Origin: Candidatus Latescibacterota bacterium
GTDB lineage: Bacteria > Latescibacterota > UBA2968 > UBA8231
Length of the DNA stretch: 6,538 nucleotides
Reading direction: 5' to 3'
Assembly: GCA_003529325.1 (NCBI GenBank)
Contig: DPVW01000048.1
Coordinates: 1,608 to 8,145, forward strand
The first letter of the stretch is position 1. Each line of letters begins with the position of its first letter. Below, in pieces: positions 1-5,965 of the stretch. A model generated the notes under the pieces. The model was not told where the DNA came from and searched no databases. It worked only from the letters and a program-made list of their open reading frames with translations. Made by a program: the position numbers and the translations under genes.

Positions 1-1
1 C

Positions 2-1333
2 CCCCTGCCGTATCTGCGGCTCGTCAGTTTCCTGCTGCCGCTGGTGGTGACCATGGTCGTCGCCGGCATGATGCCACAATTCCTTGCCGGTGGCATTGCC
101 CGTGGTCTGCGCCCGACGCAGACATTGGCCGCCTATGCGCTGGCATGGGGTATGGCCGACTTCCTCGCCAGTCCCATGTCGCAGGTCCGGCAACTCGCAC
201 TCGTTCTCGTCTCAAGTCGACGGCAGGCCCTGCAGGTGCTGCGCTTCGTCCTGAGTTGCGGCATGCTTCTGGCCGCCATCCTTGGACTGCTCGCCTTGAG
301 TTCGGCGGGCCGTTATATCGTCGAGGATCTGCACGAGACCTCTGCCGATCTGGGTAGGGTGGTTCGGCTGGCTCTGTTATTGTTGATCCCTTATCCACTG
401 CTCGAAGCACTGCAGAGCTGGATGTCAGGGCTGCTGATGCGCGTGCGGCGCACGGAGGTCGTTTCTGTCGGCATGCTCGTCGGTATCGGGGCGAGTCTCC
501 TCACCGTGTTTGTCGCCGTACCTACCCCACTTGTGCGGGAACTGCCGATCGCCTTGCCCTTGCTGGCCACCTATGCTGGCCAACTGGCAAACATGATCGT
601 ACTCGTGGTTGGCATCTCGCGTTATGTGCATCCTCGGTTGGATGATGGCTCCCTTGGGAAGGGGGTCGGGGTCGATCTTTCTTTTCGTTATCTGGCAAAA
701 TTTTTCTGGCCCCTGGCGCTCACCATGGCAATCCAGGGACTCAGCCGACCGGTGATCAATCTCTTCATATCGCGAGGTCTGCAGGGCGAACAAGCGCTGG
801 CAGCCCTGGCTGTCGTCTACTCCCTCGCTCATCTACCATATACCTGGCTCAACGAACTGCGCTCGCTGCCTGCTGTCTTCGTGGAGTACGGCCGTGCCGG
901 TCTGCGACGGATTCGGCGGTTCTCCGGTGCTTGTGGAATTCTGTCCTTCCTGTTGATGGTCGTCGCCTTCTGGGTGCCAACGGTCCGCGACCTGCTGCTG
1001 CTCGATCTGCTCGCAGTGCCAGCCGCGGTGGCAGCGCGTTGTCATGTGCCCCTCGTCCTGTTTTCCTTCTTTCCACCAGCCGTCTCGGTCCGCGGTTATC
1101 TGCAGGGCGTCGCCCTGCGCCAGAGACGTACATCGGCACTTGCTCCGAGCGCGCCAGCTCGGATTGGTGCGATCCTTGCTGTGCTGCTGCTCGTACCGGG
1201 CACATGGTGGTCCGGCACGACACGGGGGGTGGCGGCACTGTTGTGTGGCTTCGTCCTGGAAGCGTTCGTCATCTGGTATTTTGTCTATCTGCGTCGCCCT
1301 ATTGTCTTATCCAGGCAGAAGGGGGAGGCGTGA
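2..1333 (+). CDS. ANKH-like (progressive ankylosis) multi-pass membrane transporter, 5' end cut by window
   Basis: The frame is open from the first bases, so the true start lies just left of the window; 443 residues are visible, against 492 in human ANKH. The human protein has about a dozen residues before the matching segment, so only a few codons are probably missing. The protein is very hydrophobic with many membrane segments. It matches what I remember of ANKH in order along its length: a first-lobe start (YLRLVSFLLPL), SP(M)S plus a VLVSSRR-like segment, then FFWPLAL near visible residue 234, SRPVINLFISRG at 248-259, HLPYTWLNELR near 277, VPLVLFSFFP near 349 and ALAPS near 379. The first-lobe start and the FFWPLAL region resemble each other, as expected for the two lobes of the MATE/MOP fold. 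Animal ANKH exports ATP, citrate or pyrophosphate-related anions; the bacterial substrate is unknown. The stop lies 36 nt before the acetyltransferase gene, suggesting one operon. An alternative label would be a generic MATE-type or polysaccharide flippase, but the ANKH-specific motifs argue against it. Confidence 0.85.
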   Translation, partial: PLPYLRLVSFLLPLVVTMVVAGMMPQFLAGGIARGLRPTQTLAAYALAWGMADFLASPMSQVRQLALVLVSSRRQALQVLRFVLSCGMLLAAILGLLALSSAGRYIVEDLHETSADLGRVVRLALLLLIPYPLLEALQSWMSGLLMRVRRTEVVSVGMLVGIGASLLTVFVAVPTPLVRELPIALPLLATYAGQLANMIVLVVGISRYVHPRLDDGSLGKGVGVDLSFRYLAKFFWPLALTMAIQGLSRPVINLFISRGLQGEQALAALAVVYSLAHLPYTWLNELRSLPAVFVEYGRAGLRRIRRFSGACGILSFLLMVVAFWVPTVRDLLLLDLLAVPAAVAARCHVPLVLFSFFPPAVSVRGYLQGVALRQRRTSALAPSAPARIGAILAVLLLVPGTWWSGTTRGVAALLCGFVLEAFVIWYFVYLRRPIVLSRQKGEA

Positions 1334-1357
1334 CTGTCCTGCATCTGGAATGGCATG

Positions 1358-1363
1358 AGGAGG
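1358..1363 (+). promoter_or_regulatory. Ribosome-binding site deciding the start of the acetyltransferase gene
   Basis: AGGAGG lies 6 nt before the ATG at 1370. An upstream in-frame ATG at 1355 overlaps this site and has no Shine-Dalgarno sequence of its own. The start at 1370 is therefore preferred. Confidence 0.8.
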
Positions 1364-1369
1364 AAGAGA

Positions 1370-2554
1370 ATGAGTGACTGGGAGGGGCCGCGACCGTCGC
1401 GGCTGGATGAATTCGGCGAAGCCATGCGCTTTACCGATCTGGTGTTCCGTCCCGGGCAGAAGGGGCGGCGCATCGTGCAGCGACAATACCCCCATGCCTA
1501 TCGAGAAGAGGCGGGCTTTGCCAGGCGCCTGCTGATCCTGCGCCACCGTGGCGACATCGTGGGTTGTGTCGCCATCCACCCCATGGTTCTGCGTATCGGC
1601 GTGGCACGAATTCGTGCCGGCGGCATCGGTATCGTCGGCACCCACCCCGAGCGCCGTGGTGAGGGCATCATGTCCCGACTTCTTACGGCGTGCATCCCGC
1701 GGATGCGGAGTTCGGGAAATGCGATTTCCGTGCTCGGCGGGGATCGACAGCGGTATGGCCGATTCGGCTGGGAGAATGCAGGTGTCCGCACTCTTTATGA
1801 GTTGACAACGCGGTCCCTGGGTCCACCCTCGGCGGCGGCACGCGGGCTGCACATACAGCGGCTTCCAAGGGAGCCCGACGTGGCTGTCTGTCGTCGTATC
1901 CAGAGGCTTTGTGAGGCACGGCCGGTGGGAGTGCAGCGCTCGCTCGCCGACATCGCACCGCTGTTGGTGCGAGGTGGCAAGGAAACCTGGTTCTGTGAGG
2001 CGAGGGGAAGATTCGCCTACGCCGTGGCCGGGGGCGAGAATCGCCGCAACCGCCCGTACACGTCAATCTTTGAGTTCGGCGGTGATGCAGTACTGAGTCT
2101 CGCGTTGCTGCGACGCCTGCTGCAAAAGTCGGATCGTGGTCAACTTTCTGTGGTGGCAGGCCCCAATGGGGACGAGCACGCCCTGTTGTCGCCGGTAAGC
2201 GCCTCATGGTCGCGGATGGCGGATGGCATGACGATGGTCCTCGACGTCGAGCGCCTTGTGCAGCAAGTACAGCCTGAGTTGCGTCGTCGTGCAGGCCGCT
2301 TCGGGGTGGGCGGCCTCTTCAAGCTGCAGGTTGCCTGCGTGGATGACACCATCCAGTATGTCACCATCGATCTGGGTCGCGGCCGCAGCCATCGTCTGCG
2401 ACTCGATCAGCGCCAGTTGGTGGAATTGCTATTTGGCTGTCTGCCCCTGGAAGAGCGTTTTGCCAGCCATGAAGGGCTCAGCGCCGGCGCCCGCCGCATG
2501 CTGTCGACCATTCTGCCCTTGCCGCTATACATCCCGCCTCTAAATCACATTTGA
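1370..2554 (+). CDS. Eis-like GNAT family N-acetyltransferase with SCP2-like C-terminal domain
   Basis: This 394-residue protein would transfer an acetyl group from acetyl-CoA to an amine; its acceptor is unknown. The first GNAT domain spans about residues 17-145. GGIGIVGTHPERRGEGIMSR (84-103) carries the beta-strand and the R-x-x-G acetyl-CoA pyrophosphate loop (R96, G99), and Y129-G-R-F-G is the YxRFG motif typical of Eis-type enzymes. A second, degenerate GNAT-like part covers roughly 150-280. From about 284 to 365, a segment beginning MADGMTMVLDVERLV resembles the SCP2 (sterol-carrier-like) domain that ends Eis proteins. Total length is close to the roughly 400 residues of that family. 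The start at 1370 was chosen for its AGGAGG site. The gene follows the ANKH-like gene by 36 nt and is probably co-transcribed with it, so it might modify a small molecule handled by that transporter, though that is inference. Mycobacterial Eis acetylates aminoglycosides, but resistance should not be assumed here. Confidence 0.8.
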   Translation: MSDWEGPRPSRLDEFGEAMRFTDLVFRPGQKGRRIVQRQYPHAYREEAGFARRLLILRHRGDIVGCVAIHPMVLRIGVARIRAGGIGIVGTHPERRGEGIMSRLLTACIPRMRSSGNAISVLGGDRQRYGRFGWENAGVRTLYELTTRSLGPPSAAARGLHIQRLPREPDVAVCRRIQRLCEARPVGVQRSLADIAPLLVRGGKETWFCEARGRFAYAVAGGENRRNRPYTSIFEFGGDAVLSLALLRRLLQKSDRGQLSVVAGPNGDEHALLSPVSASWSRMADGMTMVLDVERLVQQVQPELRRRAGRFGVGGLFKLQVACVDDTIQYVTIDLGRGRSHRLRLDQRQLVELLFGCLPLEERFASHEGLSAGARRMLSTILPLPLYIPPLNHI

Positions 2555-2571
2555 GTCTTCAGCAACTTGCC

Positions 2572-2642
2572 AAATCCCCAAGGGCGTGTGTACCCTTGTA
2601 TGGATTTCCCACAACTGCAACGCATACAAGGAGTTACTCCTT
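2572..2642 (+). promoter_or_regulatory. Leader with three overlapping inverted repeats over the ribosome-binding site
   Basis: Three helices can be read directly. Helix A pairs AAATCC (2572-2577) with GGATTT (2602-2607) and, inside it, AAGGG (2580-2584) with CCCTT (2593-2597). Helix B pairs CCTTGTATG (2594-2602) with CATACAAGG (2623-2631), nine perfect pairs with a 20-nt loop. Helix C pairs AAGGAG (2628-2633) with CTCCTT (2637-2642) around a TTA loop. A and B share bases and exclude one another, as do B and C. AAGGAG is the best Shine-Dalgarno sequence for the beta-barrel gene at 2646, and both B and C would bury it. This suggests translational control of the downstream operon, but the repeats could instead be a protein-binding operator in DNA. 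I saw no T-run that would make any of them a standard terminator, and no convincing -35/-10 pair. Confidence 0.45.
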
Positions 2643-2645
2643 CCG

Positions 2646-3305
2646 ATGAGAACCTGGAACCGGGCCCTGACAAGTGCCGCCCTCGCCTGCGCCTGCCTGA
2701 CAGGATCCCCGGCAGATGCTGATCTGTCCGCCTTCGTCGCCGCCGTAGGTTTTGATGACGAAGCAAATCTCGATGGTGCGCCTGGGTTTGGGTTGCGCTG
2801 GGGCAAATCCAGTGGCCTGCTCGGCGGCGAAACATCGCTGATGATCGCCCGGCCGGATCGCGAGGTCGCCACCTTCGGCGGTACCGCCAGCGAGGCGGCA
2901 ACGGCGACGGCGATCTTCTATGAGGGACGGATTCTCCTCAATATTCCCTTGGGCGAGATCAAGCCCTTCGTCGGTGTCGGTTTCGGCCGTATCATGATTC
3001 TGCCCGGTGATCTCACGAAGGGGGCGGGCGCCGATGATAAGGCGACGTTGGAAGCGCTTTCCGATACCGAGACCAACTCCGCTTTTTCCTATGGCGGCGG
3101 TGTTCGTTATGCGCTCAATGATCGGATCGACGGTCGCTTCGACGTACGTCTCTATCAGGTGTTTTCAGTGACCGGCGCACTCACGGATGCGGCGATCGAC
3201 CAGATTGTCGACGAGGCCGGTGTTGGGGAGCTGGTGCCGCAGCAAACCGAGGAAAACACAGTCACCTACAGCGAGTTGTCGGTAGGCATCGTCTTTCGTT
3301 TTTAG
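2646..3305 (+). CDS. Small outer-membrane beta-barrel protein precursor
   Basis: The 219-residue precursor starts with a plausible Sec signal peptide: basic MRTWNR, a hydrophobic stretch to about residue 19, and SPADA with likely cleavage after A25. The mature part of about 194 residues is rich in alternating polar/hydrophobic strands and glycine, such as IKPFVGVGFGRI (105-116) and SYGGGVRYALNDRIDGRFDV (148-167). It ends in F219, the usual last residue of outer-membrane barrels recognised by BAM. The size suits an eight-stranded barrel. The ATG at 2646 was chosen because it begins the signal peptide; an in-frame GTG at 2586 has no ribosome-binding site and would bury the signal. AAGGAG ends 12 nt before the ATG, a rather long spacing, and lies inside possible hairpins. 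The permease gene follows after 25 nt, so this barrel may be the outer-membrane partner of the lipid transporter. I cannot assign a named family. Confidence 0.75.
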   Translation: MRTWNRALTSAALACACLTGSPADADLSAFVAAVGFDDEANLDGAPGFGLRWGKSSGLLGGETSLMIARPDREVATFGGTASEAATATAIFYEGRILLNIPLGEIKPFVGVGFGRIMILPGDLTKGAGADDKATLEALSDTETNSAFSYGGGVRYALNDRIDGRFDVRLYQVFSVTGALTDAAIDQIVDEAGVGELVPQQTEENTVTYSELSVGIVFRF

Positions 3306-3330
3306 CGGATTGGGCATCGAGCGAGAGCAT

Positions 3331-4134
3331 ATGGGAGCGTATCTGATTCCGTTTCAGGCGCTCGGGCAACAGGTGATTCGGTCTGTGCTCGAGGCCTGGT
3401 ACCTGCTGCGATTCTCTCTTGGTTCCATCGTTGCCTTGACGCGTTTTTTCAGTCGTCAGGGCTTTCGCGCCTCGGCACGGGTGACGCTACAGCAGGTGTA
3501 CTTCACCGGTCTCGAGGCGCTGCCATTTCTGAGTCTGCTGTCGCTACTACTCGGTTCTACGGTGCTGGTACAATCCCTGCCCCAATTGCAGGGCGTCGGC
3601 GCCGGAGAACTGATCGGCAAGATTCTCGTCATCTCCGTGGTGCGTGAACTGGGGCCCATCATCACAGCGATGGTTGTCATCACCCGCTCAGGTACGGCCA
3701 TGGCAGCGGAAATGGCGACGAACAGAATTACCGGCCAGGTGGAGGCCCTCGAGGGGATGGGTGTCGATGTGTTTCACTATCTCATCGCACCCCGGGTCCT
3801 TGGGGCGATGGTGTCCATGTTCTGCATGATCGTCTATTTCGATGTCGTTGCCCTCGTGGGTGGTTTCCTCGTCGCCAGTCTGCGATTGACGATGCCCATA
3901 TCGGTCTACATGGCGCAGATCGCCGATTCACTTCAGCCACTGGATCTGTACATCAGCCTCAGCAAGGGTATTCTTTTCGGACTGGTCATCAGCCTGTTCA
4001 GCTGCTACCACGGATTGCGCGCCCGTCGCGCCCCATACGAGGTCCCCATGGTGGCACGCACGGGCGTCATCCAGGCGATGTTTTTTGTCTTTGTCTCCAG
4101 TGCCGTGCTGTCCGCAGGATTCTACTGGATCTGA
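3331..4134 (+). CDS. mlaE: MlaE/YrbE-family ABC transporter permease
   Basis: This 267-residue inner-membrane protein matches the length and layout of MlaE permeases, which form the membrane dimer of MCE phospholipid transporters. An amphipathic N-terminal part (to about 50) precedes several membrane segments. Family landmarks are VRELGP (104-109), RSGTAMAAEMAT (119-130), EALEGMGVD (138-146) and the LIAPRVLG segment (151-158). Several motifs are off consensus. The usual T-E-Q-I-D-A-L reads T-G-Q-V-E-A-L (134-140), and the C-terminal GGpxGVGxATT region reads RRAPYEVPMVART (232-244). The ATG at 3331 has only a weak GAG-rich site before it; a TTG at 3310 would add seven residues and has no better site. 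The gene sits between the beta-barrel gene and the ATPase gene, 6 nt before the latter, so translation is likely coupled. The symbol marks the family; it is not a claim of strict orthology with E. coli mlaE. Confidence 0.88.
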   Translation: MGAYLIPFQALGQQVIRSVLEAWYLLRFSLGSIVALTRFFSRQGFRASARVTLQQVYFTGLEALPFLSLLSLLLGSTVLVQSLPQLQGVGAGELIGKILVISVVRELGPIITAMVVITRSGTAMAAEMATNRITGQVEALEGMGVDVFHYLIAPRVLGAMVSMFCMIVYFDVVALVGGFLVASLRLTMPISVYMAQIADSLQPLDLYISLSKGILFGLVISLFSCYHGLRARRAPYEVPMVARTGVIQAMFFVFVSSAVLSAGFYWI

Positions 4135-4140
4135 CATGGC

Positions 4141-4989
4141 ATGAACTGTGTCGAACTGAAACAGGTCAGACTGGAAGTCGAAGGGAAATGTTACCTTGAT
4201 GGCGTGGATCTGACAGTGGCAGCCGGGGAATCTGTCGTCATCGCCGGTATGCCGGGGTGCGGCAAATCCTTCATTCCCCGTCTCTTGCTCGGCCTCCCGG
4301 GCATGGAGAATGAGCAGGTCAACGTCGGCGGGGACATTATCGTCGCCGGGGACAACGTCATGGCCTTGAGCAGCCAGGATCTACAGGCCTTTCGGCGGCG
4401 CGTGGGCAGTGTAATGCGTGACGGTGGGCTCATCGAGAACATGGACATGCGTGCAAATATCACATTGCCACTGACTTACCACTATCGAGATGTATTGGGG
4501 CCTGATGATATACAGGCACGCTGCGACGCCGTGCTTGGCGATCTGCAGTTGGCGCATCTGGGAATCGGTGGAATCCGACCTGTCGCCGTCAATCGAGAGG
4601 AGCGCATCTATGTGTCCCTCGCCCGGGCAATGGTGTGTGAGCCCTTTCTCCTGTTACTCGACGAACCCTGCGCCGGTCTCGGCCCCGGCCCGGCGAGCCG
4701 TATGTGTCGGTGTCTGTTTTCCTATCAACCCGCTTTCACTCCGCCGCTGCCGGTGCCCGATCACGACCAACAGACGCATCTCACCCGCATCGCCACCACT
4801 GTCGATCTCGGTCGCTACCTCGATTCTGCGGATCGATTCCTGCTGATGTGGGATGGTGAGCTGGAGGATCTTGGCGATCGAACAGCCGTGTTGGACAGTG
4901 CCGATCCACGTGTCAGACAGCTGCTTTATGCCGATGCTGAAGCCTCAGCCGAGGGACCACTAGGACGGGTGCAGATGCCCCATGGCTGA
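4141..4989 (+). CDS. MlaF-like ABC ATPase with degenerate catalytic motifs
   Basis: By position and overall alignment this 282-residue protein is the ATPase of the MCE transporter (E. coli MlaF has 269 residues). Walker A is intact: GMPGCGKS at 36-43, with K42 and S43. Walker B is intact: LLLLDEP at 170-176, with D174 and the catalytic-type E175. The rest departs from consensus. The Q-loop glutamine is R93 (VMRDGG). The LSGGM signature aligns to VNREE at 150-154, just before a normal SLARAM. The D-loop GLDP is GLGP (179-182). The H-loop is ambiguous: H208 falls at the right distance from Walker B, but the stretch before ADR (230-232) aligns better with V221 in place of histidine. About 13 extra, proline-rich residues lie between about 190 and 225. 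The C-terminal ADPRVRQLL matches the MlaF tail. The frame is unbroken and overlaps the MCE gene by 8 nt, which argues for a maintained gene. Whether it hydrolyses ATP is open. Confidence 0.8.
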   Translation: MNCVELKQVRLEVEGKCYLDGVDLTVAAGESVVIAGMPGCGKSFIPRLLLGLPGMENEQVNVGGDIIVAGDNVMALSSQDLQAFRRRVGSVMRDGGLIENMDMRANITLPLTYHYRDVLGPDDIQARCDAVLGDLQLAHLGIGGIRPVAVNREERIYVSLARAMVCEPFLLLLDEPCAGLGPGPASRMCRCLFSYQPAFTPPLPVPDHDQQTHLTRIATTVDLGRYLDSADRFLLMWDGELEDLGDRTAVLDSADPRVRQLLYADAEASAEGPLGRVQMPHG

Positions 4990-5965
4990 GACCGTCGCCC
5001 GCAGAGCGCACGAATCTCCCACCTTGCAGATCGGTGTCGGACTCTTTATCAGCATCGCTGTCGTCGGTTTCGTCTGGTTGCTGATCAGTCTGCGACTCGG
5101 ACCGGAGCGCTACGCACTGGTTGCCGAATTCGACACATTGGGTGGCATCACGGAAGCGACAAAGGTCAAGTTGCGTGGGTTTCCGGTGGGCCAGGTCGAG
5201 TCGATCGACTTCCGACCGATGCCGGCCGCAGGTGAGGCGCACTTTCTGGTGACGTTGGGTATTGAAAAAGCCTATCCCGTACCATCTGGTGCTTTTGCCG
5301 AAATCCGTGGTAGTGGCCTGGTCGGCGAAGCGTATGTGCATCTCGATGTGACCGCTGGTGGAGATGGAACGTTGCCACCCGGAGCCCACATCCAGGGTCG
5401 CTCTGACGAGACCATGAAAACGCTGATGACCAAGGTGCGCGACGCGGCACACAAACTCGGCCAGGCGGCAGAAGCGATTCGGGCGGCCGAACTCGGGGAG
5501 CGGCTGAGTGAACTGACAGCGAGCGTTGCCGGCGTCGCCGCCGATCTGGGTACTGTGTCGCGTAGCGCCGATAGCCTGCTTTTGGCGGGCCGTCATGTCG
5601 TTATCGAGATGGAACCAGGATTGGTGCGGAGTCTCGCGAGTCTCGATCGCACAATGTCTGACATGGCGGCGACGATGGGACATACAGATACGCTTGTGGC
5701 GACGACGAGCCAAGACGTGCAAGGGACTGTGCGAGCCTTACGCCAGGCTGTGGAGCGTCTCGACGGACTGCTGCTGCGGGTCGATTCCCTCCTGGTCGGC
5801 AAGCAGGCGCAATTGCAGGAGACTGTCGACAATATGCACGCCACATCGGCGGCGGTGCGACAGATCAGCGAAAATCCATGGCAGCTCGTCGTCGGTCGTG
5901 GTGATGGCCAGGTAGCAGAGGAGATGGAGGCGGTAGCGCCTGAGTCGAAGGAGGATCCGGAGTGA
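4982..5965 (+). CDS. mlaD: MlaD-type MCE domain protein with long helical C-terminus
   Basis: This 327-residue protein is the periplasmic lipid-binding subunit, anchored in the inner membrane. One membrane segment lies at about 16-37. A single MCE domain follows at about 44-122, with KVKLRGFPVGQVESIDF (61-77), the YPVP turn (98-101) and GLVGE (112-116), the counterpart of the family's GLLGE motif. From about 140 to 297 the sequence is almost wholly alpha-helical with heptad-like hydrophobics, and it closes with SENPWQLVVG (296-305), a tail common in MCE proteins. E. coli MlaD is only 183 residues; the longer helical part is expected to make a tube or needle above the MCE ring, as in other long MCE proteins. 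The start overlaps the ATPase gene by 8 nt, so translation is probably coupled. The stop overlaps the next start (GTGA). The symbol is a family label; the lack of mlaC and mlaB in the window means the pathway may differ from E. coli Mla. Confidence 0.88.
   Translation: MAETVARRAHESPTLQIGVGLFISIAVVGFVWLLISLRLGPERYALVAEFDTLGGITEATKVKLRGFPVGQVESIDFRPMPAAGEAHFLVTLGIEKAYPVPSGAFAEIRGSGLVGEAYVHLDVTAGGDGTLPPGAHIQGRSDETMKTLMTKVRDAAHKLGQAAEAIRAAELGERLSELTASVAGVAADLGTVSRSADSLLLAGRHVVIEMEPGLVRSLASLDRTMSDMAATMGHTDTLVATTSQDVQGTVRALRQAVERLDGLLLRVDSLLVGKQAQLQETVDNMHATSAAVRQISENPWQLVVGRGDGQVAEEMEAVAPESKEDPE
5948..5964 (+). promoter_or_regulatory. Strong ribosome-binding site and overlapping GTG start for the last gene
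   Basis: AAGGAGG (5948-5954) sits 7 nt before a GTG at 5962, and that GTG overlaps the MCE stop TGA (5963-5965) as GTGA. This is a near-ideal translation start with coupling, and it shows that a gene was, or is, meant to begin here even though its frame soon closes. Confidence 0.7.

Noticed and set aside
1355..1369. Earlier ATG start for the acetyltransferase
   Set aside because: This ATG overlaps the AGGAGG site that serves the ATG at 1370, and it has no site of its own.
931..1377. Plus-strand open frame of 148 codons inside the ANKH-like gene
   Set aside because: The overlapping frame carries clear ANKH motifs throughout. This product has no family features.
2567..2601. Sigma-70 promoter with TTGCCA at 2567 and TTGTAT at 2596
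   Set aside because: The spacer is 23 nt, too long for a standard promoter, and no good -10 box lies at 16-18 nt.
2572..2607. Rho-independent terminator after the acetyltransferase gene
   Set aside because: The hairpin is interrupted by an internal loop and is followed by CCCACAAC rather than a T-run.
2679..2705. Lipoprotein signal (cysteines in ALACACL) in the beta-barrel precursor
   Set aside because: The residues before each cysteine do not make a good lipobox (no leucine at -3), while SPADA gives an ordinary signal-peptidase I site and the protein ends like a barrel.
4913..5722. Minus-strand open frame of 269 codons
   Set aside because: It lies antisense to the MCE gene, whose domain structure is clear. 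Its product is rich in R, H, Q and T without domain-like features, as expected of a shadow in high-G+C DNA.
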